Shown: in pieces, positions 20,491 to 30,325 of the stretch
How positions within the stretch are numbered: the stretch's first letter is position 1
Layout: every line of letters begins with the position of its first letter
Assembly: GCA_023014485.1 (NCBI GenBank)
Contig: JAJOZX010002571.1
Span: 379,001 to 443,000 of the forward strand
Direction of reading: 5' to 3'
Length of the DNA stretch: 64,000 bases
Source: Bathynomus jamesi
Lineage: Eukaryota; Arthropoda; Malacostraca; Isopoda; Cirolanidae
Notes under the pieces: model-generated
Database searches by the model: none
What the model was told of the DNA's origin: nothing
The model's input: only the letters and a program-made list of their open reading frames with translations
Position numbers and translations under genes: made by a program

Positions 20491-20664
20491 TGAGTGCAAG
20501 TGATTCAGTTTAGTAGTAGTGATAGTATAGTATAGATTTACTGTAGTGTGAGTGCAAGTGATTCAGTTTAGTAGTAGTGATAGTATAGTATAGATTTACT
20601 GTAGTGTGAGTGCAAGTGATTCAGTTTAGTAGTAGTGATAGTATAGTATAGATTTACTGTAGTG
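20491..20664 (+). repeat. 58-bp tandem repeat, 3 copies, in the Gypsy-1 leader
   Basis: Three near-identical 58-bp units starting tgagtgcaagtgattcag at 20491, 20549 and 20607, then an (AGT)n run near 20680-20705. Confidence 0.95.
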
Positions 20665-20709
20665 TAGTTTTTTATATACAGTAGTAGTAGTAGTAGTAGT
20701 AGTAGAAAG

Positions 20710-21188
20710 CAGGGTTGTGGAGTCGGTCCAAAATTTTCCAACTCCGACTCCACACATTGTAAAAATTCGACTCCGACTCCGACTCCACACATTGTAAAAA
20801 ATCTAAAAATCCGACTCCGACTCCTCACATTTTAAATATACGACTCCGACTCCTCTAGTGTTTCACTCTATAATTATCATAATAATAAGACATTTCATCA
20901 CCACCACACTAAGTGTGAAATTTTATATTTTATATTTTATATTTAAATAAATATTAATTGTATATTCTGAAAATGTAAAAAAAAAATATTAAAAAAACTT
21001 AATCTAGGGGCTATCAATGAATAAGGTTTATTGACCAAAAAAACTAAATAACCTAAATGTTAGTATTTAGGATTTAGAAATTAAGGGTGACACAGGACAC
21101 AGAAATTGGAGTCGGAGTCGGAAGTTTTTTACCAACTCCGACTCCGCCCTGAAACGTGCGACTCCACGACTCCAACTCCACAACCCTG
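20710..21188. mobile_element. hAT MITE, CAGGGTTGTGGAGTCGG family, inverted relative of 8611-9127
   Basis: 479 bp with ends CAGGGTTGTGGAGTCGG and CAACTCCACAACCCTG and a perfect 8-bp duplication gtagaaag at 20702-20709 and 21189-21196. The interior matches the reverse complement of 8611-9127. Inserted in the Gypsy-1 leader. Confidence 0.93.
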
Positions 21189-21240
21189 GTAGAAAGTATT
21201 ATAGTTTATATAGAGCAGTTGAGGGAGGGAAGTTGGCAAA

Positions 21241-23154
21241 ATGCTGACCAAGGAGGAAATGGCAGAGAGGATGAAGGAGTTGGAGGAGACTTTAAAGGGG
21301 GCAGAAGAGGCTAATAAAAGAATACGAGAAAAATGTGTAAGGTTAGAGAAAGAGAAAGCAGAGTTAGAGGGATTAGTGCGAGAATTGCAAGAGAAAATGG
21401 CTGAGCAAGAGAGAGAATTGAAGAAGAATAGGAAGGAGATGGAGGAGAGAATGGATAAAGGTACGAGAGATATGGAGGAGAAAATGAAGGCCATTTTTGA
21501 TAAGGTTAATGGGTTGGAAACAGTAGTAGGAGCTGGAGTGAATGGTCAGAGTAAGATAGTAGTGGAGGGAAAGGAAAGTGGTGTGAGGGAAGAGAGTATG
21601 AAGGGAACTAGTGAAGGGGAATTAATCGAGGGAAGAGAGATGGGGAAAGTGGTGCATTCCACTCCCCAGAATGAAAAGGGGAGAGATGGAGAAAGGAAGG
21701 GAAGGAGCACCTCTCGAGAAGGGAAAAAGGCTGATGTTGGTGAAAGTGAGTGGAAGACAGCTGGGTCACGAAGGAGGTCTCGAAGGGTCAGGGGTTGGGG
21801 CTCTCATAGGGTCCAATGGTGTGTTAGTGTGGGTGACTCACTGTATAGTAGTGTGGAAGATAGTGTGGGTGAGGAAAGTGAGAGTGAGTCAGAGAGTGTT
21901 ACGGATACAGATGAGAGGGTAAGAGTGCATAAGGGCATATTGATTAGGGAAATCCCTAAAGTTGCAAAATATAATGTTTATAGTGGTAGGGATGTGCATG
22001 AGTTTCTGAAAGAATATGAGCAATATTGCAAGAGTAAGTTCCGGGAGACTCCAGAATATTGGGTGAAAGTTAGGTGACTGTTTAGAAGGGAGAATGCTTG
22101 AATTTTATAATGTGATTGTAAATTCTGGAGTCCCCATTAAGTATGATGTGTTGAAGGATCGTTTAATTGAGCAAGTGGTACAAATCCGTGGGGGTGTCAG
22201 GTATAAAAAGAAGGATGATTTTGAAAGGGCGAGAATGAATAAAAATGAGTGTGTGGATATGTATGCTTATAGGTTGGAAACGCTTGCAAGAAAGAAGTTT
22301 GGTGACAATAATATAGATGTGAATAAGAGGTTGGTGAGGAAGTTGCTTGAAACAGTTCCAGAGAGGTGAGAGAGTACTTGAATGTGAAGAGGAAGGAATG
22401 TATGAGAGTGAGGGGAAGTAGGTTGCAATGGAAGAAAATTTTGGAATTGCTGGAAGATTGTGCATATGAACCAGTAGGGGAAAGATTTCGAGAAAGTGAG
22501 GTACAAATGGGAACTGGTGGGAGGGAGGAGGCTGCCCCAGTGTACCAGTCCTATGCAGATGCAATAAAAGACATAAGAGGAAGTGGGCAAGGACAACAGC
22601 AACCACTGTTGCAGTCCCGCCCCCAGAACCCTCTTGAAGTCCTTGCTAACTTCATGCAAGAATTTACAAGAAAGTATGGGACTGGTGGGGCACTGGTGGG
22701 GCCAAATCTCTCACCCAGTTCAAGAGCACCTGGACCAGTACAGGGGCAAGTAAGGGGTCAAGGGCTGCAACGATAGCCCAGAGGGAATGTACGACAGAGG
22801 GGGGTTCCGATGAATGGTGGGAATATGACCAATGTAAGGGGTTGTCAGTATTGTGGGAAAGGTGGTCATGATATAGATAGGTGTTGGAGATGGATGGGAG
22901 CATGTTTTGCATGTGGACAAATGGGGCATATGGCGTTTGCATGTAGAGCACCTGGGCGTGAATGTAGGGTCTGTGGGAACTTTGGGCATATAGCCCAGTT
23001 CTGCCAGATCGGAGCACAGGGCAATGCACCTGTGGGGGGGACCCCTGTAGGAGGGCAGATCCGGCAGGGTGAGGCTGGACAAAATCCCCAGCCACAATCA
23101 GTTGTGCCTGATGGGACAAGTCCAGCCACAGAACCCAATATGGGAAATGCCTGA
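21241..23154 (+). pseudogene. Gypsy-1 gag polyprotein with three zinc knuckles, broken
   Basis: Starts MLTKEEMAERMKELEETLKG with a long coiled coil (residues 1-100), then a charged low-complexity segment and the conserved capsid-like region (ARMNKNECVDMYAYRLETLA). Near the C terminus lie three zinc-knuckle-like arrays: CQYCGKGGHDIDRC, CFACGQMGHMAFAC and CRVCGNFGHIAQFC, at 22846-23005. These bind element RNA in virus-like particles. Frame changes near 22075 and 22367 and an in-frame TAG at 22774-22776 disrupt it. The last segment ends at TGA 23152-23154, overlapping the pol frame. Confidence 0.88.
23142..23148 (+). promoter_or_regulatory. Candidate -1 ribosomal frameshift site between gag and pol
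   Basis: GGGAAAT read as G GGA AAT in the gag frame, followed by GCC TGA. This fits the X XXY YYZ heptamer. A -1 slip enters the pol frame, which is open from 23112 and leads into the protease. A stimulatory structure downstream was not established. Confidence 0.65.
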
Positions 23155-24850
23155 GACAGGGGCCCTGGGTAGGGGTTGGAGTCCCTGGGAGTGAAAGTGT
23201 GTATGGAAGAGTGTGGAAGGCATTAGCAGGTTGGGCACAGATGAACGTGGAGAATGAGGGGAGAACTGAATGTATGATTGTTCCATTAGAATGGGGTGAA
23301 TGGAGAGTAAGAGGTTTAATTGACACTGGATGTTCACCAAATTTAATTAGTAGGAAAGTTACTGAGAGATGGTGCATGAAGGGTAGTATAAATGAGGTGA
23401 ATTGGAGAGTGTCTACGAAAGTATGGAGCATTGGGAACATTCCAGTGAAAGTAGTGGGAGAGGTACACATGAATGTAAGAATGATGGGGTGTAAAATGAG
23501 GGAATGTGTGTTTTATGTTGTGAATAAAGAGAGTGATAGATATGAAGTGATTTTGGGGCATGATTTCTTGAAGACAAATGGTTTGGTACTTCATCCTGCT
23601 AAGCGAATGATTGAGTTGGTAAATGAGAATGGTAAGTGTGAAATGTACTTGGGAAAAGATGAGACAGAGTGGAAGAACATGATAAAGGGGTATGAGGTAA
23701 GAGCTGCAGAAAGTGTGAGTATCAGTGATAGAACCCCAGTACTGGTGCATGTTAAGTGGCCAGTAAATGAAGTGAGAGAAAATAGGGAATGAATGATTTA
23801 TATTGATAGGAAAAAAGCTGCTTATCAGGTGAGAAGGGTTGCATATGTGTTTGATGGTATTTTGAATGAAAGTGACCCATGGATATGTGTGCAAGGGACA
23901 GACAGTGAGAATAAGTGGAAAAAAAGAATAAATGAAGGGGGATTTGTTAGGTTTTGCATATACAGTGGTGGAAGAGGAATGTGTGAATGAGGTGCAAGGG
24001 ATACAGGAGGAGTGTGGGGAGAGAGTATCTGCAGATGATTGGATGGAAGGAAGGATAAGGTGGGAGGTGGAATTAGGTGAGAATCTGAGTGAGGAAGAGG
24101 AAAATGTAGCGTGGCAAATGATTGCAAGGCAGAAAAGCATATTGGCTCAGGGGGATGATGATCTCAGAATGACTAAGCACCCTCCTTTCAGGATCGAGCT
24201 CACTGATGAGACACCAATCTACCAGAGACCCAGGCGATTTTCCCCGCCAGTTATGGATGAAATTGAGTGTCAGTGTGAAGAATTGGAGAGGATGGGTGTG
24301 ATAGAAGCCAGTAACAGTCCATGGAACAGTAGGGTAGTACCTGTGTGGAAACCTGATGGGAAAATCTGGCTATGTGTAGATTATAGGATGGTCAATGAAA
24401 GGACAGTGAAAGACAGGTTTCCAATGTGTTTAGTCAGTGAAAGTGTGTATTCATTGCATGGAAAGAAAGTCTTTAGTAAGTTGGACTTGTTGAGGGGGTA
24501 CTATCAGATGCCAATTGAGCCTTCTTCCCGACCAATTACAGCTTTTTCCACTTCCAGGAATCACTATGTGTTCCATAGTTTGTTATTTGGTCTTATGGCC
24601 ACTCCTGCAGCCTTTCAGCAAGTGATGAACCATGTTCTTGCAAGGTTTGATAGAAAAAGTGTTATTTGTTTTATCGATGATATTCTCATTATGAGTGAAA
24701 GTGTACAGGAACATTTAGAAATAATGGAAGAGGTCCTAAAAGTATTGAATGAAGTGGGGCTACGTATCAAACTGAGTAAATGTTAATGGTTTAGAACAAG
24801 TGTGGTGTTTCTAGGACATCAGGTGAGTGACTGAAGGAACTGTGGGATTG
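23148..24850 (+). pseudogene. Gypsy-1 pol, protease and reverse transcriptase part, broken
   Basis: Protease active site LIDTGCSPNLIS near 23317 (DTG triad) with GHDFLKTNG further on. Reverse transcriptase from about 24190: HPPFRIELTDETPIYQRPRR, GVIEASNSPWNS, the palm block FSKLDLLRGYYQ, FGLMATPAAFQQ and the catalytic VICFIDDILIM at 24660. The thumb WFRT..VVFLGHQVS follows a stop at 24784-24786. A TGA at 23790-23792 and a frameshift near 23985 interrupt protease-RT. The RNase H domain that should follow is missing at the poly-G junction. Confidence 0.9.
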
Positions 24851-24879
24851 AATATCATTGTACATAAAGCATATGGGCA

Positions 24880-24910
<31 letters not shown>
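24880..24910 (+). repeat. 31-base G homopolymer at a pol deletion junction
   Basis: 31 consecutive G. Left of it is the end of the RT region; right of it is the start of the integrase zinc-finger region. It could be a true G-tract or a sequencing/assembly artefact bridging a deletion. Confidence 0.9.
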
Positions 24911-24911
<1 letters not shown>

Positions 24912-25383
24912 AAGTTATGGCAGTTGATGAAAGGTATGGTCTTCCACCCTCAGTGGTGGTTTCAGATGTGGCAACCAGGGATGGGGTCAAATACGTGTTT
25001 GTATTTGTATTTACAAATACACAAAAATGGATATTTGCATTTGTATTTGTATTTGAGAATTTAAAAAGCTGCATATTTGTATTTAAATTTGTATTTGAGC
25101 CTTTTATTTGTCGTATTTGCTTCAAATACACTAATGTAATATAACTGTGCATATAACTACAAATTGATATGAACAGTAAAAATCAAACATTGAGAAATAT
25201 GAATTTATTTTCTTTAATTATGCAAAAGTGCAGAAATATCAAGAAGTGTGAAATAATTTTCTCAAATAAAAATAATAAACAAGAGGAATTTGTTACTTTT
25301 CTTGCCTTGGTATGAAAATGAAGTCTACTTTGATAAGAGCCAAAGTATTGCAATGTTAAGTTTTATATAATAAGTACTATACC

Positions 25384-27877
25384 CTGGAGTAGGGCGGGTC
25401 ATACTATGCATTTTTTTTAAATCAATGGAGAGGGGTGTTCAAATGACATATTTTGGTGTACAGAACACAATTCTGAAGAAAATATTTAATTCTGATAACC
25501 CTAACCTACATCATTTTGCAGTTGATTATTATTAAATTGTTGATTATTTTACTATTGTAGTTACCCCAGAATATGTCTTCTCACGTTTTCTATCATGGCT
25601 GCTTACCTTATTTCTCATAGAGCATTGTTCTAACTAATTCATATAAACACATATAATGTAATTCATATAATAATAATAATATTTAAATACTCAAATAAAA
25701 AGGTGTGCCATTCCACTTAATTGTAATTATCATACAGTTTGGTATATGAAATATTTTGACGGTTCTCTGGCGCGCATAAGGCCATTTTCTGAGCCACCTT
25801 TCTCAGAGGCTAGAATGTAACATTTCAGAACATTCTAAAACGTTTTGTGAAATATTTGAAGTGACTCATGATTTATGAAGCTATTTTACCACCTCGGCTT
25901 GCAGTGAGGGGATAGATTTAGTGATTATCTACTGATATTTTTTTTGTTACTGTTCACATGTGAGTATTATTCTGTTATATTTTAGAAAAAGCTATTTCTA
26001 CGCATATTATAGTGATACATTGAGCAAAATTTAATTAACAACTTTGATTTGAGCTAAAATTAGGTGGTTCATTTTTAGTACAACTGAGCAGTATGAGGCC
26101 TATTTCAATGTTCTAAAGAATATTTTTAGGATGTGTTTCTTTAGTTTTTTTAGAGTACATGATCAAATTATTTGCATTACAGACAACAGATAAATTAGCA
26201 TTTTATAACATTTTGAAACCAAAAAAGCATAATGTGTTTAGCATTTGCAGATAAATTTGTTCTTGCCCATTTCAGCTCTTTTTTTAACCAAGAATTTTGC
26301 GCTGAAAAGAGTTAATACCTGTCTGTAGTGGATACTTAACTGTTGTATTATTGTTTTTATTTCAGTGTGAACTCATTAAGAAAATGGCTCAAGTCAGAAC
26401 AAGGACGAAATCAAGTTCTCATCTGAGTAATCTTGTTGGCACTGGCTGGGAGCTGTTGGTGTCTGAACTGCCAACTGTGAGGGATATCCTGAGGTATGGC
26501 ATCTACTTGAGGAAGCAAAGTGAAGATGACAGGAGGAACTACCCAGTGGACAAGCTGGTGAGTGACATCTACCCTGGTCTGATTTGTCAGTGGAGCAAAG
26601 CTAATGCTCTTTTCAAGCCACCTGTTATCAATGAAAAAGTGACCATCATGTCCAAGCTCAAGGAGGTCTGGAATCAGGCAGTGAAGTTTCTCTTGGGAAG
26701 GGCAAACTTGATGCCAAAGAGAGGTTCATTGTCAAGTTAGACAAGTTCTTTGATATTTTAACTTGCAAGTGTCAGATTACCAGTTGTGAGGGGGGAGGCT
26801 GTGAGGGCTGTGTTATCCAAGCCCACATTAACTGTTCTTGCAGCAGAGAGAAAAAGATTCCTGTGAAAGATCTTGCCTACATCAAGGACAGAAAGAGAAG
26901 GTTGGAAGTAAGGGACCCCACCAAATAGGGGGTCCTGATCTACCAGAGCACAAGAGACAGGTAAGGACATTGAAAAGGCAGTGGATGGAAAGGAAGGCAG
27001 AGAAAGGAGAAGGAGCAAGGAGGAAAGTGCTGCAGTAGCAGAGAAGGCAGCCAGGAAGGATGTTAAGAGATTTTTGGCAGATGGTGATGAGGATCTGGAA
27101 TTGGAGAGAAGTGGTGATGAAGATGAGTTTGTTCCTGAAGTTGAGCTCTTCCCTCAAACTGACCCTGAGCCAGCAGCTTCGGCAAAGGTACAGAAAAACT
27201 ATGATGAGATTCAAAACATTGCCCTTGCTAGTGTAAGGTATGGCATAGGGCTGAGGCCAACTGCAGCGATAGCAACAGCAGCTCTGATTGACGCAGGAAT
27301 CATCACAGAAGACAATACAAGTAAAGTGATTGATAAGAGCAAGGTCAAGAGAGCACAGGAGAAGCTGATGAGAGAGCTGGAGGAACAGTTCGAGAAGAAG
27401 TGCAGGGAGGAGGGGGGGATCTCTTGCATCCTCTTTGATGGGCGGATTGACCTGACCAATGTGATGATGGAAGCTGAGGGCAGTGACCAATCTTTTCCCG
27501 CAAAGATCAAGGATCCAAAGATCCAAGTCTGAGTCAAAGCAGGATTTATGCAACCTGGCAAAATTCAAGATGTCAGGAGAATGATCTTTGTAATTATATC
27601 CAGTGATATACATGCAGTTCACCTATTAATAAATATATGTAAAGTTGATTTGGCCTTGTCAATATAAATGATTTACCTTATATCTTTTAATATATTATAA
27701 AGGGGTTCAAAAGGGTAAAATTGGCAATTTAGAAATACAAAATGATGTAGGTTAGAGTTATCCTATCCAAAAAAGAAGCTCATATTTGAATTCCCCATGT
27801 AAAAACACATAATTTAGACACCCCTGATGGTAGGATTTCCTTCAGATTCATGTTGTCACCTGAGTACGACCCGCCCT
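25384..27877 (+). mobile_element. Element with TAGGGCGGGTC ends coding for a DDE-like N-terminal region
   Basis: Inverted ends AGTAGGGCGGGTCATACT (from 25388) and AGTACGACCCGCCCTACT (to 27880). An 8-bp word actatacc occurs at 25376-25383 and 27878-27885, but using it as target duplication leaves 7 extra bases on the left end, so the exact boundary is uncertain. Codes on the plus strand (26351-27532). The end sequence resembles those of 30107-34657 and 50495-51087. Confidence 0.6.
26351..27532 (+). pseudogene. Large transposase-like protein, N-terminal part, broken
   Basis: First piece 26384-26740: WELLVSELPTVRDILRYGIYL and RRNYPVDKLVSDIYPGLICQ, then KANALFKPPVI and a helical segment. A frame change near 26735 leads to LDKFFDILTCKCQITSCEGG, a Cys-rich block with CSCSREKKIPVKDLAYIKDR (26745-26925). 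The third piece, 26981-27532, has an acidic linker, then IALASVRYGIGLRPTAAIATAALIDAGIIT, KVKRAQEKL and GGISCILFDGRIDLTNVMME. I recall this layout from multicopy arthropod proteins that continue into a DSTNVNTG/VC-LHTNELPLRHL catalytic-like domain, absent here. The product is truncated and shifted, so inactive. Confidence 0.6.
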
Positions 27878-28146
27878 ACTATACCAGTATTGTCTTACTT
27901 GAGGGGTAGCCGAAGTCAAGTAAATATTATCCGTTTATATTTAAGATGAAATTGGTACGAAATTTGCAAATACAGTAAAAATTGTATTTGCATTTTATTT
28001 GTATTTGAAGCTTCATATTTGTATTTATATTTGTATTTGGGGATTTATAAATTCGAATATTTGTATCTGTATTTGAATTTGGCCATAAAAAAAAGTGTAT
28101 TTGTATCTATATTTGTATTTGGGCAATTGTATTTGACCCCATCCCT

Positions 28147-29163
28147 GGTGGCAACCACATGTGAAACTTGGCAACGAAGAAAATACCAGTCCCAGTATAG
28201 TCACCCCCCCCCCAAGTGCAAAAGGTTGAAGCAAGAGAGCCGTGGGATTTAGTTGCGGTGGATGTGGTGAGTATGCCTAGAATGAGTGGGGGAAAGATTG
28301 GAATACTTGTGGCAGTGGATCATAAAAGTAAGTTTACATATATGGTACCGCTTGAGAATAAAACTAGTGCACATGTAGTTCAAATGATGAGTGAAAGGAT
28401 GTTACCAATGATGTTAGGAAGGCAGCAAAAGTGTTTGACTGACAATGGACCTGAGTTTAGAGGTGAATGTTTTGAGTGAATGTTGCGAGAGAATGGAATA
28501 AAGCATGTAAAGATTACCCTGTATATATCTTCATCAAATGGATTGGCTGAAAGGACTGTGAAAATGATTAGCGAGATGTTGCGAGTGTGTTGTGAAGATG
28601 GGAATGAATGGGATGCTGAATTGGCTCAAGTTGACTGGTGTTACAACTCCACATACCACTCAGCCATTCGTGCACCCCCTAGGCAGTATGTATCTTCATA
28701 TGGAAAGAGAGTGAATAAGGAAGTGCATCTGAATGAAAAAGAAAGTGCAATGTGGCGTGAAGGGGATGATAGATTTCAACCTTTTCAGGTGGGTGAATTT
28801 GTAGTGAAAGAGGTGAGACTGGTGGGTAGGAGGAATGAGAATAAGTTAGCTGTGAAGTATGATGGACCATTTGTTGTGACTAAAGTATGGGAAAATGAAG
28901 TTACGTATGTGATCAAAAGGGAAAAAGAGAATGGCCAGGTTGAGGAAGTGCGAGCACATCAGCATCAGTTGAGAAAATGGAGGGTGCCTCCAGAGTATAT
29001 TGTATGTCACCCAGTGTATGAAATGTGTAAAGAGATAGAGAGGAAGGATGCAGATGGAAGCAAGAACATGGAGGGGATTGGAGGTGAGTATTGGGATGCA
29101 GATGTTGAACTCTTGGTTGTAAGCGGGCAAAAAGGAAGGGAAAGAAGAGAAACAAGAGGATGA
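28147..29163 (+). pseudogene. Gypsy-1 integrase, broken by one stop
   Basis: The second half of the zinc-binding module (CETWQRRKYQSQY, usually CxxC) is at 28160-28195. The catalytic core follows: VAVDVVSMPRMSGG (first Asp), CLTDNGPEF (second Asp, 28436) and SSSNGLAERTVKM (Glu, 28533). One in-frame TGA at 28477-28479 lies between the second Asp and Glu. After the core a chromodomain-free tail includes GPFVVTKV and VRAHQHQLRKW, the GPF/Y-type module. The gene inserts cDNA into host DNA. Confidence 0.9.
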
Positions 29164-29585
29164 AATCGAGAAAAAGAGGTAGTGTAGATGCGATATGTCA
29201 GACTAATGATCCCCTGTTGGGAGTTGAAGGACTTGGGGAAGGGGCTGGGAGATTAGAGTGGGATTGCAGGGCAGTTGGTGGTTTTTGGGATAGTCCAGGC
29301 TCAGCTAAACTCCCAGATTTTGAGGGGTTTCCTTCAGGTGGTCAGAGTCCATCTTTCCTGGGTTTTGAGGAACCTGATTTGGGAAGGAATGATTACAAAG
29401 AGGGCAAGCAAGTAGAGCAACATGATATTTTAAGGTTGAGTGTAGTAGAGAATGGAAGGGATGGGAAGAATAATGAGTGTGGAAATGTGACTGAGCAAAG
29501 TGTATTAGCATTGTTAGAAAGAGTGAGAGATGATTGGGAAATAGATAGGATGGTTGGGATGAGTGAAGATGAAAGGGGGGAATAG
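29160..29585 (+). CDS. Additional open frame after Gypsy-1 integrase
   Basis: 141 codons from an ATG overlapping the integrase stop by four bases (ATGA). The product is acidic, rich in Gly, Glu and Asp, with no recognised domain, signal peptide or membrane segment. It may be the C-terminal end of pol in another frame or a separate small ORF. An envelope-like protein is not supported, as there is no hydrophobic segment. Confidence 0.4.
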   Translation: MKSRKRGSVDAICQTNDPLLGVEGLGEGAGRLEWDCRAVGGFWDSPGSAKLPDFEGFPSGGQSPSFLGFEEPDLGRNDYKEGKQVEQHDILRLSVVENGRDGKNNECGNVTEQSVLALLERVRDDWEIDRMVGMSEDERGE

Positions 29586-30106
29586 GTGAATGAATTTGGT
29601 GGATTTTTGTGTAGAGGTGCGAAGGTTATTGGGGGAAATAGAGGGTACAATTATGCATAAGGATTTTGGGGAAGGGGTTTCTGAGGAATAGAAGGTTAAA
29701 TTTCAGGACAGATGGTTAAGGAGTGTAAGGTGTGCCAAGCAAATGTGTACTTCAGTAGTAGTAGTGATGCCAGTAGATATATAGAGCAGAGTAGTCTAGA
29801 GTAGAAGTAGAGTACTGTAGAGTTGAGTAGAAAGCATAGTGTGTGTGTGAAACTGGGTAAATGAAAGACCCTGGCAAGTGTGACTGGATTGGTTTCTCGG
29901 GGCAATGCAGATTGCTGATGGGCCCTTGGCCATGTCGGATTTGAGTCAAGATGCGGGGAGGAGAGGAGCCACAGGATGGCCAGCTAATCACTGATTACCA
30001 GGGGTAGGCAATGTAAATATTGCACATAGTTACTTATGTACAGTATGTATGTATGTATACATGTGTGATTATTTAAGAATATACATATGTGTATATGTAT
30101 GTATAT
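29586..30106 (+). other. Gypsy-1 3' internal region, no gene
   Basis: Between the last open frame and the TAGGGTGG element. Contains a (AGT)n-like run near 29755 and tagt-rich sequence resembling the leader repeats. At 29868-29980 it reads a run with cctggcaagtgtgactgg and ctgatgggcccttggcc, possibly another short repeat. It continues after 34658. Confidence 0.4.
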
Positions 30107-30325
30107 TAGGGTGGTTCACAAGCATAGGGAAAATTTAGCATCTGAGATTTCACCTTTGGGTCATTGTTGCTTTTGTTCCTACACTTAGTGTGAATAACTG
30201 TGTGAAGTATGGTTGGTCTACAGTGTCGTTAAGAGGTCATTCAATCATGCATGACATGTCTCACTAATGACTGATTACTATAGTATGACTAAATTTGGCT
30301 TCTTCTTTTGTAGGAATGTATAGAA

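Larger units (their letters stand above)
24974..28146. mobile_element. hAT-type element with AAATAC subterminal repeats, carrying a nested element
   Basis: Ends CAGGGATGGGGTCAAATAC and GTATTTGACCCCATCCCTG, with a perfect 8-bp duplication gtggcaac at 24966-24973 and 28147-28154. Dense aaatac/gtattt repeats fill the first 170 bp and last 190 bp. The middle, about 25384-27877, is another element. Without it this would be a MITE of about 680 bp. Inserted into the Gypsy-1 integrase zinc finger. Confidence 0.9.

Noticed and set aside
22163..24140. Long minus-strand frames opposite Gypsy-1 gag and pol
   Set aside because: Low stop density is caused by the purine-rich sense strand; no family features.
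29160..29585. Envelope gene of Gypsy-1
   Set aside because: No signal peptide, membrane segment or Cys pattern; acidic and short.
30107..30121. Telomere-like TTAGGG
   Set aside because: Single occurrence as part of a transposon end; no array.
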